Source of the DNA: Malachius bipustulatus
Taxonomy: Eukaryota > Arthropoda > Insecta > Coleoptera > Melyridae
Length of the DNA stretch: 64,000 bases
Reading direction: 5' to 3'
Assembly (NCBI GenBank): GCA_910589415.1
Contig: OU342634.1
Location: 21,883,144-21,947,143, forward strand
Made by a program: the position numbers and the translations under genes. This document shows positions 45,501-57,500 of the stretch, piece after piece (the first letter of the stretch is position 1; each line of letters opens with the position of its first letter). Below the pieces are notes generated by a model. The model did not search any database. It was not told the DNA's origin and saw only the letters and a program-made list of their open reading frames with translations.

Positions 45501-48500
45501 ATTCCAGTACTTTAGGTACATAGGTCTGCGACCTTCAATACTTATTTTTTATATTATTTGTTAAATAGATATCACCATCCAGATTATGGAAAACAATAAG
45601 GAATCAGGAAGGAACATTTCTTCATTTTATTGATTCACTGTTTCTATATCTCTTCAGATAAGAAGAATGCGTTTGATCTGAGCATGTCTAGTTAATGGGT
45701 TTATTAATGTATTTATTTTATCATGATGAAATCCCTGTTTTCAGTGGGATTAAATTAAAGAACATAACATTTCTGGATGCTTTCTGGACGTTTACCTCCT
45801 CGCTTTATAAACAACCGGGAATGTCAGTTTTAGCACTTTTAGCCGTGTTTGAGTTGAATGAGATGCCGAGTAGTATCGCAATCGCGAGTACAGAGTGTAG
45901 TGAACCTGGTAAAATAATTAGCGATGGTTTGCTTTTGCTGCCATTGCCATTTGAAACAGCTAGGTACTTATCCCTGAAATTTTGCCTGCACAGATATAAG
46001 CACTTTGAATTTGAAGCGATGTATTGAATCTAGCTCTAGAGTGGTTGACTAGACGTGGTTTTCAATTATTATTAAATTAAATTATATCAGGCGAGAATAC
46101 TGGGAATAAATGAGAATAAATCTAATAAAGAGTTAGGGAAGTGGCGGTCAAAAATCCTGTTTTCAGCAGGATTAAAAAATAGAAGAACATAGAACATTTT
46201 TCTGGATGCTTTCTGGACATTTACTTTCTCGCGTTTTGTAAATAACCGGGAAAGTCAGTTTAGTTTATCCCTTATTATCCAGGGTTGCGAAAAAAAAACT
46301 TTTTTTTTAATAATTAAACAAAAAATACGTTTTTTTGTTTAACACATCATGTTTTTTAAAGCTGCAAAAAATGTTTTAAAACAATAGTTATAATTATAAA
46401 ACATCAAAACTGTTTTATATCTTATAAGTACAACGTCTACAAGGTGTTTCAAAATAGAGTACCATAAGTCGAAGGGCGCTTGTAGATAAAGCTAAAATAT
46501 TACGAAAATTTAAATTTTTTTTTTTCGAAAAGGATTTTTTAACCGAGATACAGGGTGTGTAAGTCTCGATTTACGAAATAGGTTTTTATTGTATCTTTAT
46601 ACAGAGTGGACCAATGATTCCGAATTTTTGTGTGTAGCTTTCCATTATTATATTATAACTTCTAGGGTAGGTTCAAAGCCCTTGTACTGAAGCTTGCGCT
46701 TATTGTACCCTTTGGATAATTATCTCATCGGTCCCATCTCCTGAAAGCAGTATTACAGTATGAGTCCAATGGGTCCTTGTTCTATTTCTTTTGGTAGCTT
46801 TCCATTAATTGGCTCGCAATTGGATATTCTGGGTACAACCGAAGCACCCAGTGGCATAGAATCCTGAATCACAGGACACCTTTGTCTCGTAAAACAATTC
46901 TGACCTGTTCTTTACATTTTCATATTGTTTTTTTTTTTTTTTAGAAATGCTAGATTAAATTGTTGACTCATATTACTCAGAGGCTATTTGCTGATAAAAT
47001 ATTAAGCAATGGAATCACCTTTTTATACCTTTCCTTTTTTCACATCACACTACAGAAGTTAAACCTATAACTTGGTGGAAAGTGCTTAGGACTTCCATTA
47101 ATGCACAGATGCTAAATTTAGTTACACAGCTACACCTCGAACTGCACGCAGCAATAGCTTCGTCAGCCGGAGTCGAAAGATTATTTTTTCATTCGGCCTA
47201 GGTAATTCAAAGGAAATTGCGCGCAATTGCGTGGGTAATGAAAAAGCCGCTAAAGTGGTGAAGGTTTTTAAAGCTTTAAATTAAATGTTAATAAATTGTA
47301 TCTTTTCAATTTTATTTTTCTATTACTTGAATGTTGAATGTTAATTTCTGGATGCTTTCTGGACATTTACATCCTCCTTTGGAAATAACCGGGAAAGTCA
47401 GTTTGGTCCTGTTTGAGTTGAATGAGTAAAAAGTAAAAAAAAATACCATAAAAGTAATAAAGTAAATTACCAATGAGAATTCTAAATAATTATAATTTAG
47501 AGTTAGAGGAGTAATGGTACCAGCGTCGGAGAAATAATTTTACTTGTAAATAATAGCTCATGGGTCACAGGTTCCCTCTCCTTCTATCTAGGATATTAAT
47601 ATTTCAACCCTGGATTCCCCTGGGACGCTAATGATAGTTCGCTCTGGGGAATTACCTACGCGAAAAAACTTCCTCCAATTATTATTACTTTCCGCTCAAA
47701 TATTAAATTCATATTTTCTAGAATAATATAGTACATTATGGAATGCACGCGCCTAAAAAAAATAACGATAAATATAATGTAATGGATATCTTTTATCTTT
47801 ATTGGTACATGCTTATTATTTTTTTATTGTTATTATTATGAAGTTTATTGCTTGAAATATAATTCATATCACTGGTTAATAAATAAACAATAAACCCATT
47901 TTTGACTTGGCAATAAGTAGAATAGATTCATTCTCATTCGTTTAATAACAAATTCGTTGTGGTCCGGTCGACTTGACCTTCTACAAATAGCGACAATTAA
48001 TGGTAGAGTTAGAAATTACATTACAATTTACAAATCTTTGTTAATAATTTAATGAGTAATGATTCTGCAGCATGTTGTCATGATTTTACTATACACCTCT
48101 ATTCTATCTAGGTAATGTAGGTAATAATAATAATTATTATTATCGCGTTGATATTTTATATTTTTTTCTGTGGCTGGAAAAAAGTTAGATATTTTCCCCC
48201 TATGACGGGTATTATAAAACTATCACATTTTAATGCAATTGCGTTCTGCCGGGGAAAAAAGTAAGTAGGGAAACGAGAGTATACTTTTTTACCTCAAAAT
48301 TACTTGAATTATAATAATTAAATACATATTTATTGAATTATTAATGTTTTGTTACCACGGCAACGTCGATTACTTCCTACAAAGAAAATTCGGTCATTAT
48401 ATACATCCGCGGCTCATACAGTTTCAATATGGCACCTATACAGGGTGATCCCGAAATGGCGGACACGGTATACAGGGTGTTGTAGATTGTAGAGGATGTT

Positions 48501-51500
48501 CAGAAAGACTGTAAATTTAAAACAAAAATTGTCTCCTCGCCTTCGTTACTGATATACAGGGTGTTCTACAAGCTCTATGACAAACTTTGACAGATGGTAG
48601 GTTGTTTGATTTTAAACATATTTTTTTTAATAAACATGGGTCCGATTCGTTTTTGTTTAGAAGTTACAAGCATTTAAAAAATCGTAATTTTTCAAGTTCA
48701 AGGCCCTGTAAAAGGAAAACGGTTCAAGATAGAGAAAAACGGCTTACATGTCCCTATTTTAACTTTTCATGTACTATCCAATGATGTAGATGAAATGTTT
48801 ATACAGGGTGATAAAAAATTTGAAAAAATCTGAGATTTCTCCACATTTAAAAAAATCAAAGAAAGTACAAATGTTTCTATACCATAGGATAGTCCATAAA
48901 AAGTTAAAATAGGGACATGTAAGCCGTTTTTCTCTATCTTGAACCGTTTTCCTTTCACAGGGCCTTGAACTTGAAAAATTACGATTTTTTAAATGCTTGT
49001 AACTTCTAAACAAAAACGAATCGGACCCATGTTTATTAAAAAAAATATGTTTAAAATCACGCAGCCTACCATCTGTCAAAGTTTGTCATAGAGCTTGTAG
49101 AACACCCTGTATAGGGTGTCCTTTTTCTAAACTTTAAATCAAAACGGCAGTCAAATTTAAACAACCTCCACTGGCAAAGCACATGATTACATAACTATTA
49201 CGATAGCGTTTGCGTTTTATTTTTATTATTATCGGGAACGAAATTACAGGCATTCAAAGTTTACCTATTCCCTGAGTTCGACAAAATTTTTCAATGTGGC
49301 ATCGTTGTTCAAATTCGAGCTCAACAATGCAACTAAAATAGATTTTGAATAATATTATCGGATATGTTTCCCCGCAACGATTATTGTTTTGAACATTGTT
49401 GAACTTTCCATTTCATATGTTTCCATGGTAATATCTATCTGGGTATTATTGTAGACCTACACATTATTTTTCTGCCTTAAGAAGGGTAGTGCAGTGTTGT
49501 GACTTTTTTTTTCCACAAAAGTGGTCATATCTTCTTAAGGGAGCCAAACTGGAGAAAACAGTAAATAAAACTTAGAATCCTTAATCCACAATGGATGCTG
49601 TGGTGCTGTCCGTGTCCGCCATTTCGGGATCACCCTGTATAGGGGTGGAGAACATACCTATAGTTAGTAACACCCGGAAGGTATTTATTTGCTTTGCAAA
49701 TGAAAGGGAAGGCCACAAAACGACTTTGAAAACAGATTTTGAGAGTGCAATTAAAGTACGGACCTGGCAGATGCCATGATTAAAAACGTCGAGGATGTAA
49801 TACCCAGGGGATGAAACCACTTGAAACAATGTCTAGCACTTCGAAACGTATACAGTCACGTATTATATCCGCTTTTTCATATCGTGAAAAGACCACAGGG
49901 ATTGATGTTACGATTTTTTGAATATAAATTCAAAATAAATGCAAATTTCAAAATAAAAATCGTGCTACTGTTAATCTCGAATATTTTCCTTGCCCTTGAT
50001 GAAACTTAGAAGCCGCGGATGTATATAATTACCGAAAATTCAAATTCAACAATCGCTCACGTATTTCTAAAGTGACACAACTCAAAAATCTACATTTTTG
50101 AGTTATCACGTAAAAAAACATAAAAAAGGGCACGTTTTCAATGATAAGATTCGACATATTATGCAATAATTATATTGAATCATTTTTCCTAGTATCTATA
50201 AGTTTGGGAAAAATCATTATTTATGTTATGTTGTATTGTTTATTTGTTAAGCTCGCTTAATAGTTTTTCACATTTTCCCAAAAGATTAATTTTTGACTTA
50301 TCTCACTTTAGAAATACGTGTGCGATATTATAAGTAATTGGATCAATTTTCAGACCTATTTTTAGTTAAATAATCACGTTTTTCTATGGTCTAACACCGG
50401 GCAGAAAATAAACAAAAATAATAAACAAGAAAATAAGTACGATTTTAGCTCTTAATGTGTTTGTTCCCTCCTCTAAGCGTCGAAAAATAATCACATCTCA
50501 ACGTAATAATATATTATTTAACAAGCGCATAATGATAGCTATTATCCACGAAGATGAAAATTGCAGCACGAGCCTCCGGCGAGTGCTGTAACATCTAAGT
50601 GGATAATAGCCATTATGCGCGAGTGGAATACTATACTTTATCTACTTGAATAAAAATAATTTTACCTACGGTAGAATTATAAATTCTTATGTAAAAAAAG
50701 TTTTATGGGTTGCAGTTTTAAATTTATTAAAAAATATGGTTCTCTTTAAGTAAATATTTTGGTTATTGAAATATTGCAAAAGTACAGAAAATATTACATA
50801 CTTCACTGTCGACTGAAAATTTGTAAAATAACTTTAAAAGGAGAAAAATTACAAAATCAGGGTGAAAGATTTCGTCGCGCATCGTAGGTATTTCACGTTT
50901 GATTTTGCAGGCAGTAAACCATTAATTGATGCATTTGTTGCTTTTCCCCATATTTATATCAGGTGGCGTATTATTCAAGATGTTATTTTCTTCGAAGAAC
51001 ATCCTGTATTATTATGTTTATGATAATTTTAAGTTTAATTTTTATAATACAATAATTTGTATTGTAAAATTGAAACTCAACATAAACAAATGGGAATGTT
51101 AGGTTATCGTGATTAGCTGTCACTACTGTCAGTCGACTAAACCTATTGGCAGCGTTCCAAAGGCATCAGCTTTCACAGCAGTTGACCAGGGCTTTATAAC
51201 TACGCACGGATACTAAAACATGTTCATTTTAGTATTATAATAAGTAGTTTCGTATGCTATTATTATAGTAGTTGAAAGATCAAAATCATCCTAATATTCT
51301 GCGACTTTCATATTTTTATAACATTTTATTAAACGTAAAATAAACATTAAACGTTTAGGGACTCTATTTTCACGTCAGTGGACCATTGGCAGTAGTCAGT
51401 AGTTTGAATCTGCCAAACGTACGACAGAATAGGGTGGTAAAGCTAAACAATTGACAATAACGATTGAATAATGAGCTAATTGTTCAATCGATCTGACACT

Positions 51501-54500
51501 ATTATTCGATAGGGCAATAGTAATGCATGCCATTACTTCGTTAAAATTAAACTAATAATTGATTTGTTATCTAATAGGAGTAGTTAAAAGTCTTGCTTTG
51601 ATACTCTATAAAAATATGCAAAATGTATCCTCTCTTAACGACGAATTTGTAAAATTGGTGTGATAAGTTATAACTAGAGCTCGGATTATATGCAAAATGC
51701 ATATTTTTGCATATTTTGCATTTTTTATGCATTTTTCACACGAAATGCAGTTTTTTAGAAAACTTGCATATTTCTGCATATGTATTTTGTTATTTTTGCC
51801 ACATATGACCGTATTCACAAAAGATAATTTCCTAAATAATTACGTAATTAATTAAATGAGTGAGATGGAGATATGCAGTTTATTTGCATTAGAATGAGAT
51901 GGAGATAAATGATTACGTAATTATTTTGTAATTATCGTTTGTGAATACGGGCAATAAAATACTTATTGACAATTTTTTTGCATATGTTTTGCATATTTTG
52001 TTGCATATTTGGTTGAAAAACCCTGCATATACAGGGTGTCTGCTTAAGGCTGGCCACCGGCTATATCTCGGAAACTAATGGGCCTAGAACCTCAAAATAA
52101 AAAATTTCCAGACATAAGTGATCACGAGAAATTTAATGAAAATATTTTCAAGATGGCCGCACTTCCGGAAATACCGGAAGTTGACACCTACTTCGTTATT
52201 TTAACGGAAACACCCTGTATATTATTATATTTTTTAAATGTCTGAAAAAATCGAATACAGGTGGTTTTCACCATTGGAATTTAGATTGAGCGGTTTATGA
52301 GTTATAAACAAGTGAAAATCGAAAATTTTCAACTTCAAAGCAGTCTAGAACTAGAACGGCTCAAGATATCCAAAAACGGTTTACATGTCCCTATCCTAAC
52401 TTTTCACGTTTTATCCCAGTATGTGGAGTAAATTTTAATACAGGGTGATGAAAATTATCCGATTTTTCATCACCCTGTATTAAAATTTAAACCACATAGT
52501 AGGATACTATGTGAAAAGTTAAGATAGGGACATGTAAACCGTTTTTAGATATCTTGAGCCGTTCTAGTTCTAGACTGATTTGAAGTTGAAAATTTTCGAT
52601 TTTCACTTGTTTATAACTCATAAACCGCTCAATCTAAATTGTGCGGCCATCTTGAAAATATTTTCATTGAATTTCTCTTGATCACTTATGTCTGGAAATT
52701 TTTTATTTTGAGGTTATAGGCCCATTAGTTTCCGAGATATAGCCGGTGGCCAGCCTTAAGCAGACACCCTGTATATGCGCATATTTTTGTAATTTTTCTT
52801 GCATATAATCCGAGCTCTAGTTACAACTTTTGGATATACAAGACCCGAGACAGGACCGGTTTTATTCTTCTAGATAACAAGAGAATATTTTATTAAAATG
52901 AATAGACCATTAAATCCATAGGTTCAAATTAAAGAATAATTATTTTTAGCTTTTATGCTAATTAGATTTGGGATCATTTATATTTATAATTAAAAATACT
53001 TTTTTAATCAAGAATAATTGATTTAATTATTGTGGCAAACAGAGCAAGGTCAGTTATGATAATGATTATTATGCCATCATTCGTGATCAAAAATGTGTAA
53101 GTAAGCAGATCCAACTGTATAAATAAATACTATCTTTGATGAATTTTCATAATTAATTGAATGACTAAATAGTTTGTGAATAGGGCTGTTATTATAGTTG
53201 ATGATGTGTGTCAAATATCACAAATTAATAAGAATACGAAAATATGAAAAATCTGCAAAGCTAGGTAACTATAATATATTTTTACAAAAGTTTTAATAAT
53301 AATTACTAATGGCGTTGTTAGTATGTATGTTAGTTTTTATATATCTTGGGATAATTATTATGTAATCATAAATCGTGCTAATTTATATTTTTCAACAAGG
53401 TTTTTTCAAGCACATTGATGATTTTGTATTTGTTGCATTCAGCGTTCGGCATTATTATGTACTTATCTGGTGCATAAAAAATTATAGCAAGAATAATTTT
53501 AATGCTATACGAGTTTTTAATGAGCATTGCAAATTATACAGGGTGTTCCGCGAATAAAGGGAACAAACTTCTAAGGTATTTACTGATTTTTAAGTTAAAA
53601 AGTCTTAATGAACCTACCATCTAATTGATTAATCAAAAAGCTGCTACGTGTTCAATGTACCAAAATAAATAACTTTTTTTTTAACTCCGAAACGGATTAA
53701 TATTTTTTATGATTTTTTTGTGTCGTTCTTCCATTAATTAGTTTCACATTACAGCAATAATTACATGTTTTTTTTAATAATTACATGTAATTTGAACCAG
53801 GGACGCATGGTTCGAACGATATGGCTCTTACCCCACAATTTTACGCCACTGGATGAATTTTGGTTTCGACAATTTTTTCCAAATGTTAGACATTTCTTGT
53901 TCCAAAAAAGTTTGGAAGGTTAATTCTCAACAGTTTTTGAGATATGTACGATTTAGACATTCAAGAAGGACAAATAATAATAGGATTTCGGCAATATTTT
54001 TCAACAATTTGGAAAAATTTACAGATTTGACATGGGGCCTTGGTCTCCAGATCCCCCAACCATAGGAAAACATCCTAGCCACGTTTCCTAGCGCTATGAG
54101 CTCAACTTTTTTTTTTGTTTTATTAATTTTTAAATTTCTATTTGCAAATAATGTTTCTTAAACTTTCACCTATCTAATAATTGTACATAAGTATGTATCT
54201 GGAAAACTGTTGAGAATTTACTTACCAAACGCTGGTCTTTTTGTACCAGAAATGTCTGGCTTTATTTATTTATCTGGCAGAAATGTGTCAAAACCAAAAT
54301 TTATCCAGTGACGTAAAAATTGGGGGGGGGGGGGGAAGTTGGACCACTATCTAACGTACGTCCCTGGTTCAAATTATACAGAGGTTATTATTGCTGTTAA
54401 ATTAGATTAATTATTAATAGAATAACGACACAAAAAATTTCATAAAAAAAATTTCACCCGTTTCTAGCCGAAGCTGAAGTAGGGCTAGTTGGAAATGCAC

Positions 54501-57500
54501 CCATCTGTAGTCTGACTTTGGCATGAACAAAGTTTTAATGTAATGTTCAGGGATGTTTTCTCAATTGTTGTTTTGTGGTTCCACCATATATGAGCTCAGC
54601 GTCAAAAGTGAGCCATGCACAATTTAGCTGATTTCGTGCACCACCTGAAAGATAAGGGGGTCACCGTAGGCGATAAAGGTGCACATATCTGTTTTTTCCA
54701 CCGAGAAAACCAATTCAATCTTTCCCCATATTATTGGTTACGATATTTATTGGTTTCTTACCAGAGCACATACTAGTTCGACCACGTAAATGCATTTCGA
54801 TAGGTTCTGCGGTTTCATTGATGGCAACGTCAAATAGCGTATAACTCGAAAGCTTGGTAGCTTCAGGCACACCATTTCCTATGTCTCTGGGTGTAGGATG
54901 ACAGTTCGACAAATGACAAATTTTGACTCTGAAACGCCTGGTTGTGCAAAAATGGCGGAATGAATGGTGGTAATCATCAAAAAACATGTCCACCAGATTT
55001 TCGAGGTTCTTAAAGGCATTCTGCATTGCAGCCAAGAAGTATTGATTAAGTGGTGCGATTTTTTTCTGAAGTCCCCTTCTTTGTCAATATTACTCTTTTT
55101 TACTTTCGAATTCCACCAGGGACCGTCATACAATGCGTTTCTGATTTTTATTAGTGGGCACTGTCAATGATGTTGTGTTCGCACAAACCAATTCGCAACT
55201 AAATCGCAGGCCCAACATTGGTTTCAACAGCATTAACATCATAAAATAGCACGATTTTAGTGCTTTATAAATACCAAAAATAAGAGTGGCCCAGACACCG
55301 ATCCTTGGGGTTAATTCGAGTTTAAAAGGCAAGAAATTAGACTGGAAACCAATTTACCTCCAGTTATTTACACCGACCTACCCTCCACAGCATTCCTAGA
55401 CATGGGGTGCTCATAGGCTCTCCTTCGTGAAAAAAAATTAAAACGAACGATGAAATAAAACTTGTGGCTGATCATCACTGCGAAAGCCCAATTGGCTGTT
55501 TGTCAAAAGATCAGAATTCTCAAAATCTCAGCATAGGCTTTGAAAACGCCGAAAAGATACATTTCGGGCTGAAATCATTAAGGTCAGTTTTTGATCCTCT
55601 TTTATACATGGGGACAATAACTACTACAGCTCGTGGCAATGCAAAAGGAAAAACGCCCTCCCTAATTCAAAGGTTCAAAAGTGCCTATGGAGGGGTGAGA
55701 GGTGATATAAATACATTTTTACACGCTTGATAAGATAAGGGGATTTTTACCATAAAATTCCCATAGGAAAAAAATGTGAGTAGGTGGAAGGAATTAGTCA
55801 TTAATCATTATAACACGCCTTGCATGTAGTGTATTTTTAGATCTATCCTGATTGACATTTTTAGTCTACAATAAAGTATAGGAGATTATGTTTTCAGTAG
55901 AAGGGCAACTAGTTTTCAACCCAATAACGATTAAAATTTAATAGTTTCATTAACACATTTTAAAATTTTAAGGTTACTCGGATGTTTAAAGTTAGTTTAA
56001 CCTCCATTACGTTTGAACAATTAATAAAGCAGGCCGAGAAACATGAGGAAGTTTACTTTTCCGATAACTTTTATTTATATTTGGTTTAGTATTATAGGAA
56101 ACTATTTAGAAGAGTGTAAAACAAGTACATAGTTTGACTTTCAAAGTTTATATTCCTTATCCGCAGTAAAATCTACCAACTTGTGCATTTTTTACATAAG
56201 TAAAATAATTACTTTAAAAATTAACATTTGTGGGTAATATTGTATTTTTCCATTTGAACTGAACTGCTACTTGCCTAAAATATTACCTACTATGTTTATG
56301 CATCGGTAATGGGTTGATGACTTAGAAAAAAGAAAATACATGTTGAGAATTTAAATTTAATAAAATAACTTCGAGAATGTATGCAACTGTATGAGTAAGG
56401 TAAAATGGCACAGTAGTGACTGACTTGTGTTTTCAATTTATCTATTTTTATATCCTCAAGTATCTGCATTATTATAATATTTTATACTTATTAGGTATGC
56501 ACAATACGTTGTGTAAAAAATAATGACTCCTATAAGAATTAATTTATTGTTTACATCAGGTGCTATAATATATTATGTTTATTGCAGTTTTTGACTAATT
56601 ATTGGCACTTTTGGAATTTTTTTTAGTAATTACCATAAACAAAAGGACATAATCATCCATGAAACGAAAGGCTAAACAGGTTTTTTGATTGAGGTTTATG
56701 AACTGACATTTTTATTTTTATTGTAAAAAAACAATATTTTTTTTTTAATTGGGCATTTCAGATTAGACGAAAAACGTAATTATAGTATACGAGTAAATGA
56801 ATTATGAAAATTGTAAATAATTGAACTAATAATTATTGAAGTTCGAAAATAACTTTTTTACCCTTCCTGGTCTTCTTTTCCTGGTCCTCATAATATTTCT
56901 ATTTCTGATGGATGTTTCCATTATAAATAGAATTTTAATATAAACTTGTCGGACAGTGGTCTCATAAAATTCAAGGCATTTAGTTTCTATTTTGATTTCA
57001 AAGCTTAAACAATATATTTTTTGCATATTTGCACTCCCCAATATTTTTTAATCGGTTGAAATGTGATAGTGTTTAAATTAATTTTAAATTAATTTAAATC
57101 CTGCTTAAAATTTTTGATATTTGAACTCTAATAAGACTGTTTTCTCAATTTTTTTCAAATACAAATTTTTTTTTTAATTTTGAAACGGTTGGAATCTGAA
57201 AAAAAGTACTACTTACTAAGATCAACATTAAAAAATAAAGGTTGTCATTAAAAAGAAAAAGATGACGTCATGACATGAAAAACATATGACATACGGGATA
57301 CCCCTTCGATATTTTTTTCCAAAACATTAATATCAACAGAATTATTGAATTACTTACGCGTTACTAACTTTCCACGCTGTATATTTATTTAAATTTAAAC
57401 AGTAAATAATAATAAGTGCTCTTCGCTTATGAAAATTTTACTAATAACTTTGTATCCCATACTTTTCCAGGAAATGTAAGTGCAGTGTTTATCTACAAAT

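Larger units (their letters stand above)
48392..50033 (+). mobile_element. CCGCGG-ended MITE, copy D, carrying a two-level insertion
   Basis: Outer ends TACATCCGCGGCTCATA and AGCCGCGGATGTATATAAT. The left 45 bp and the part from 49640 belong to the MITE, and everything between is an inserted CAGGG element. The right half lacks about 180 bp (GCCCTTGAT joins directly to GAAACTTAG). Confidence 0.85.
51667..52827. mobile_element. TIR element with GAGCTCGGATTATATGC ends, invaded twice
   Basis: GTTATAACTAGAGCTCGGAT and its near-complement end TCCGAGCTCTAGTTACAAC. The remaining body is TGCATATTTTGCAT-rich. It is broken by a 146-bp MITE (51807-51952) and a 740-bp CAGGGTG foldback (52032-52771). Confidence 0.8.

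Noticed and set aside
45695..46027. 110-codon frame on +
   Set aside because: Overlaps a small dispersed repeat with further copies at 46.2 and 47.3 kb; no recognised protein.
48587..49079. Mirror-image frames MTDGRLFDFKH.. on both strands
   Set aside because: They are the same arm of a foldback read from each side, which explains their near identity.
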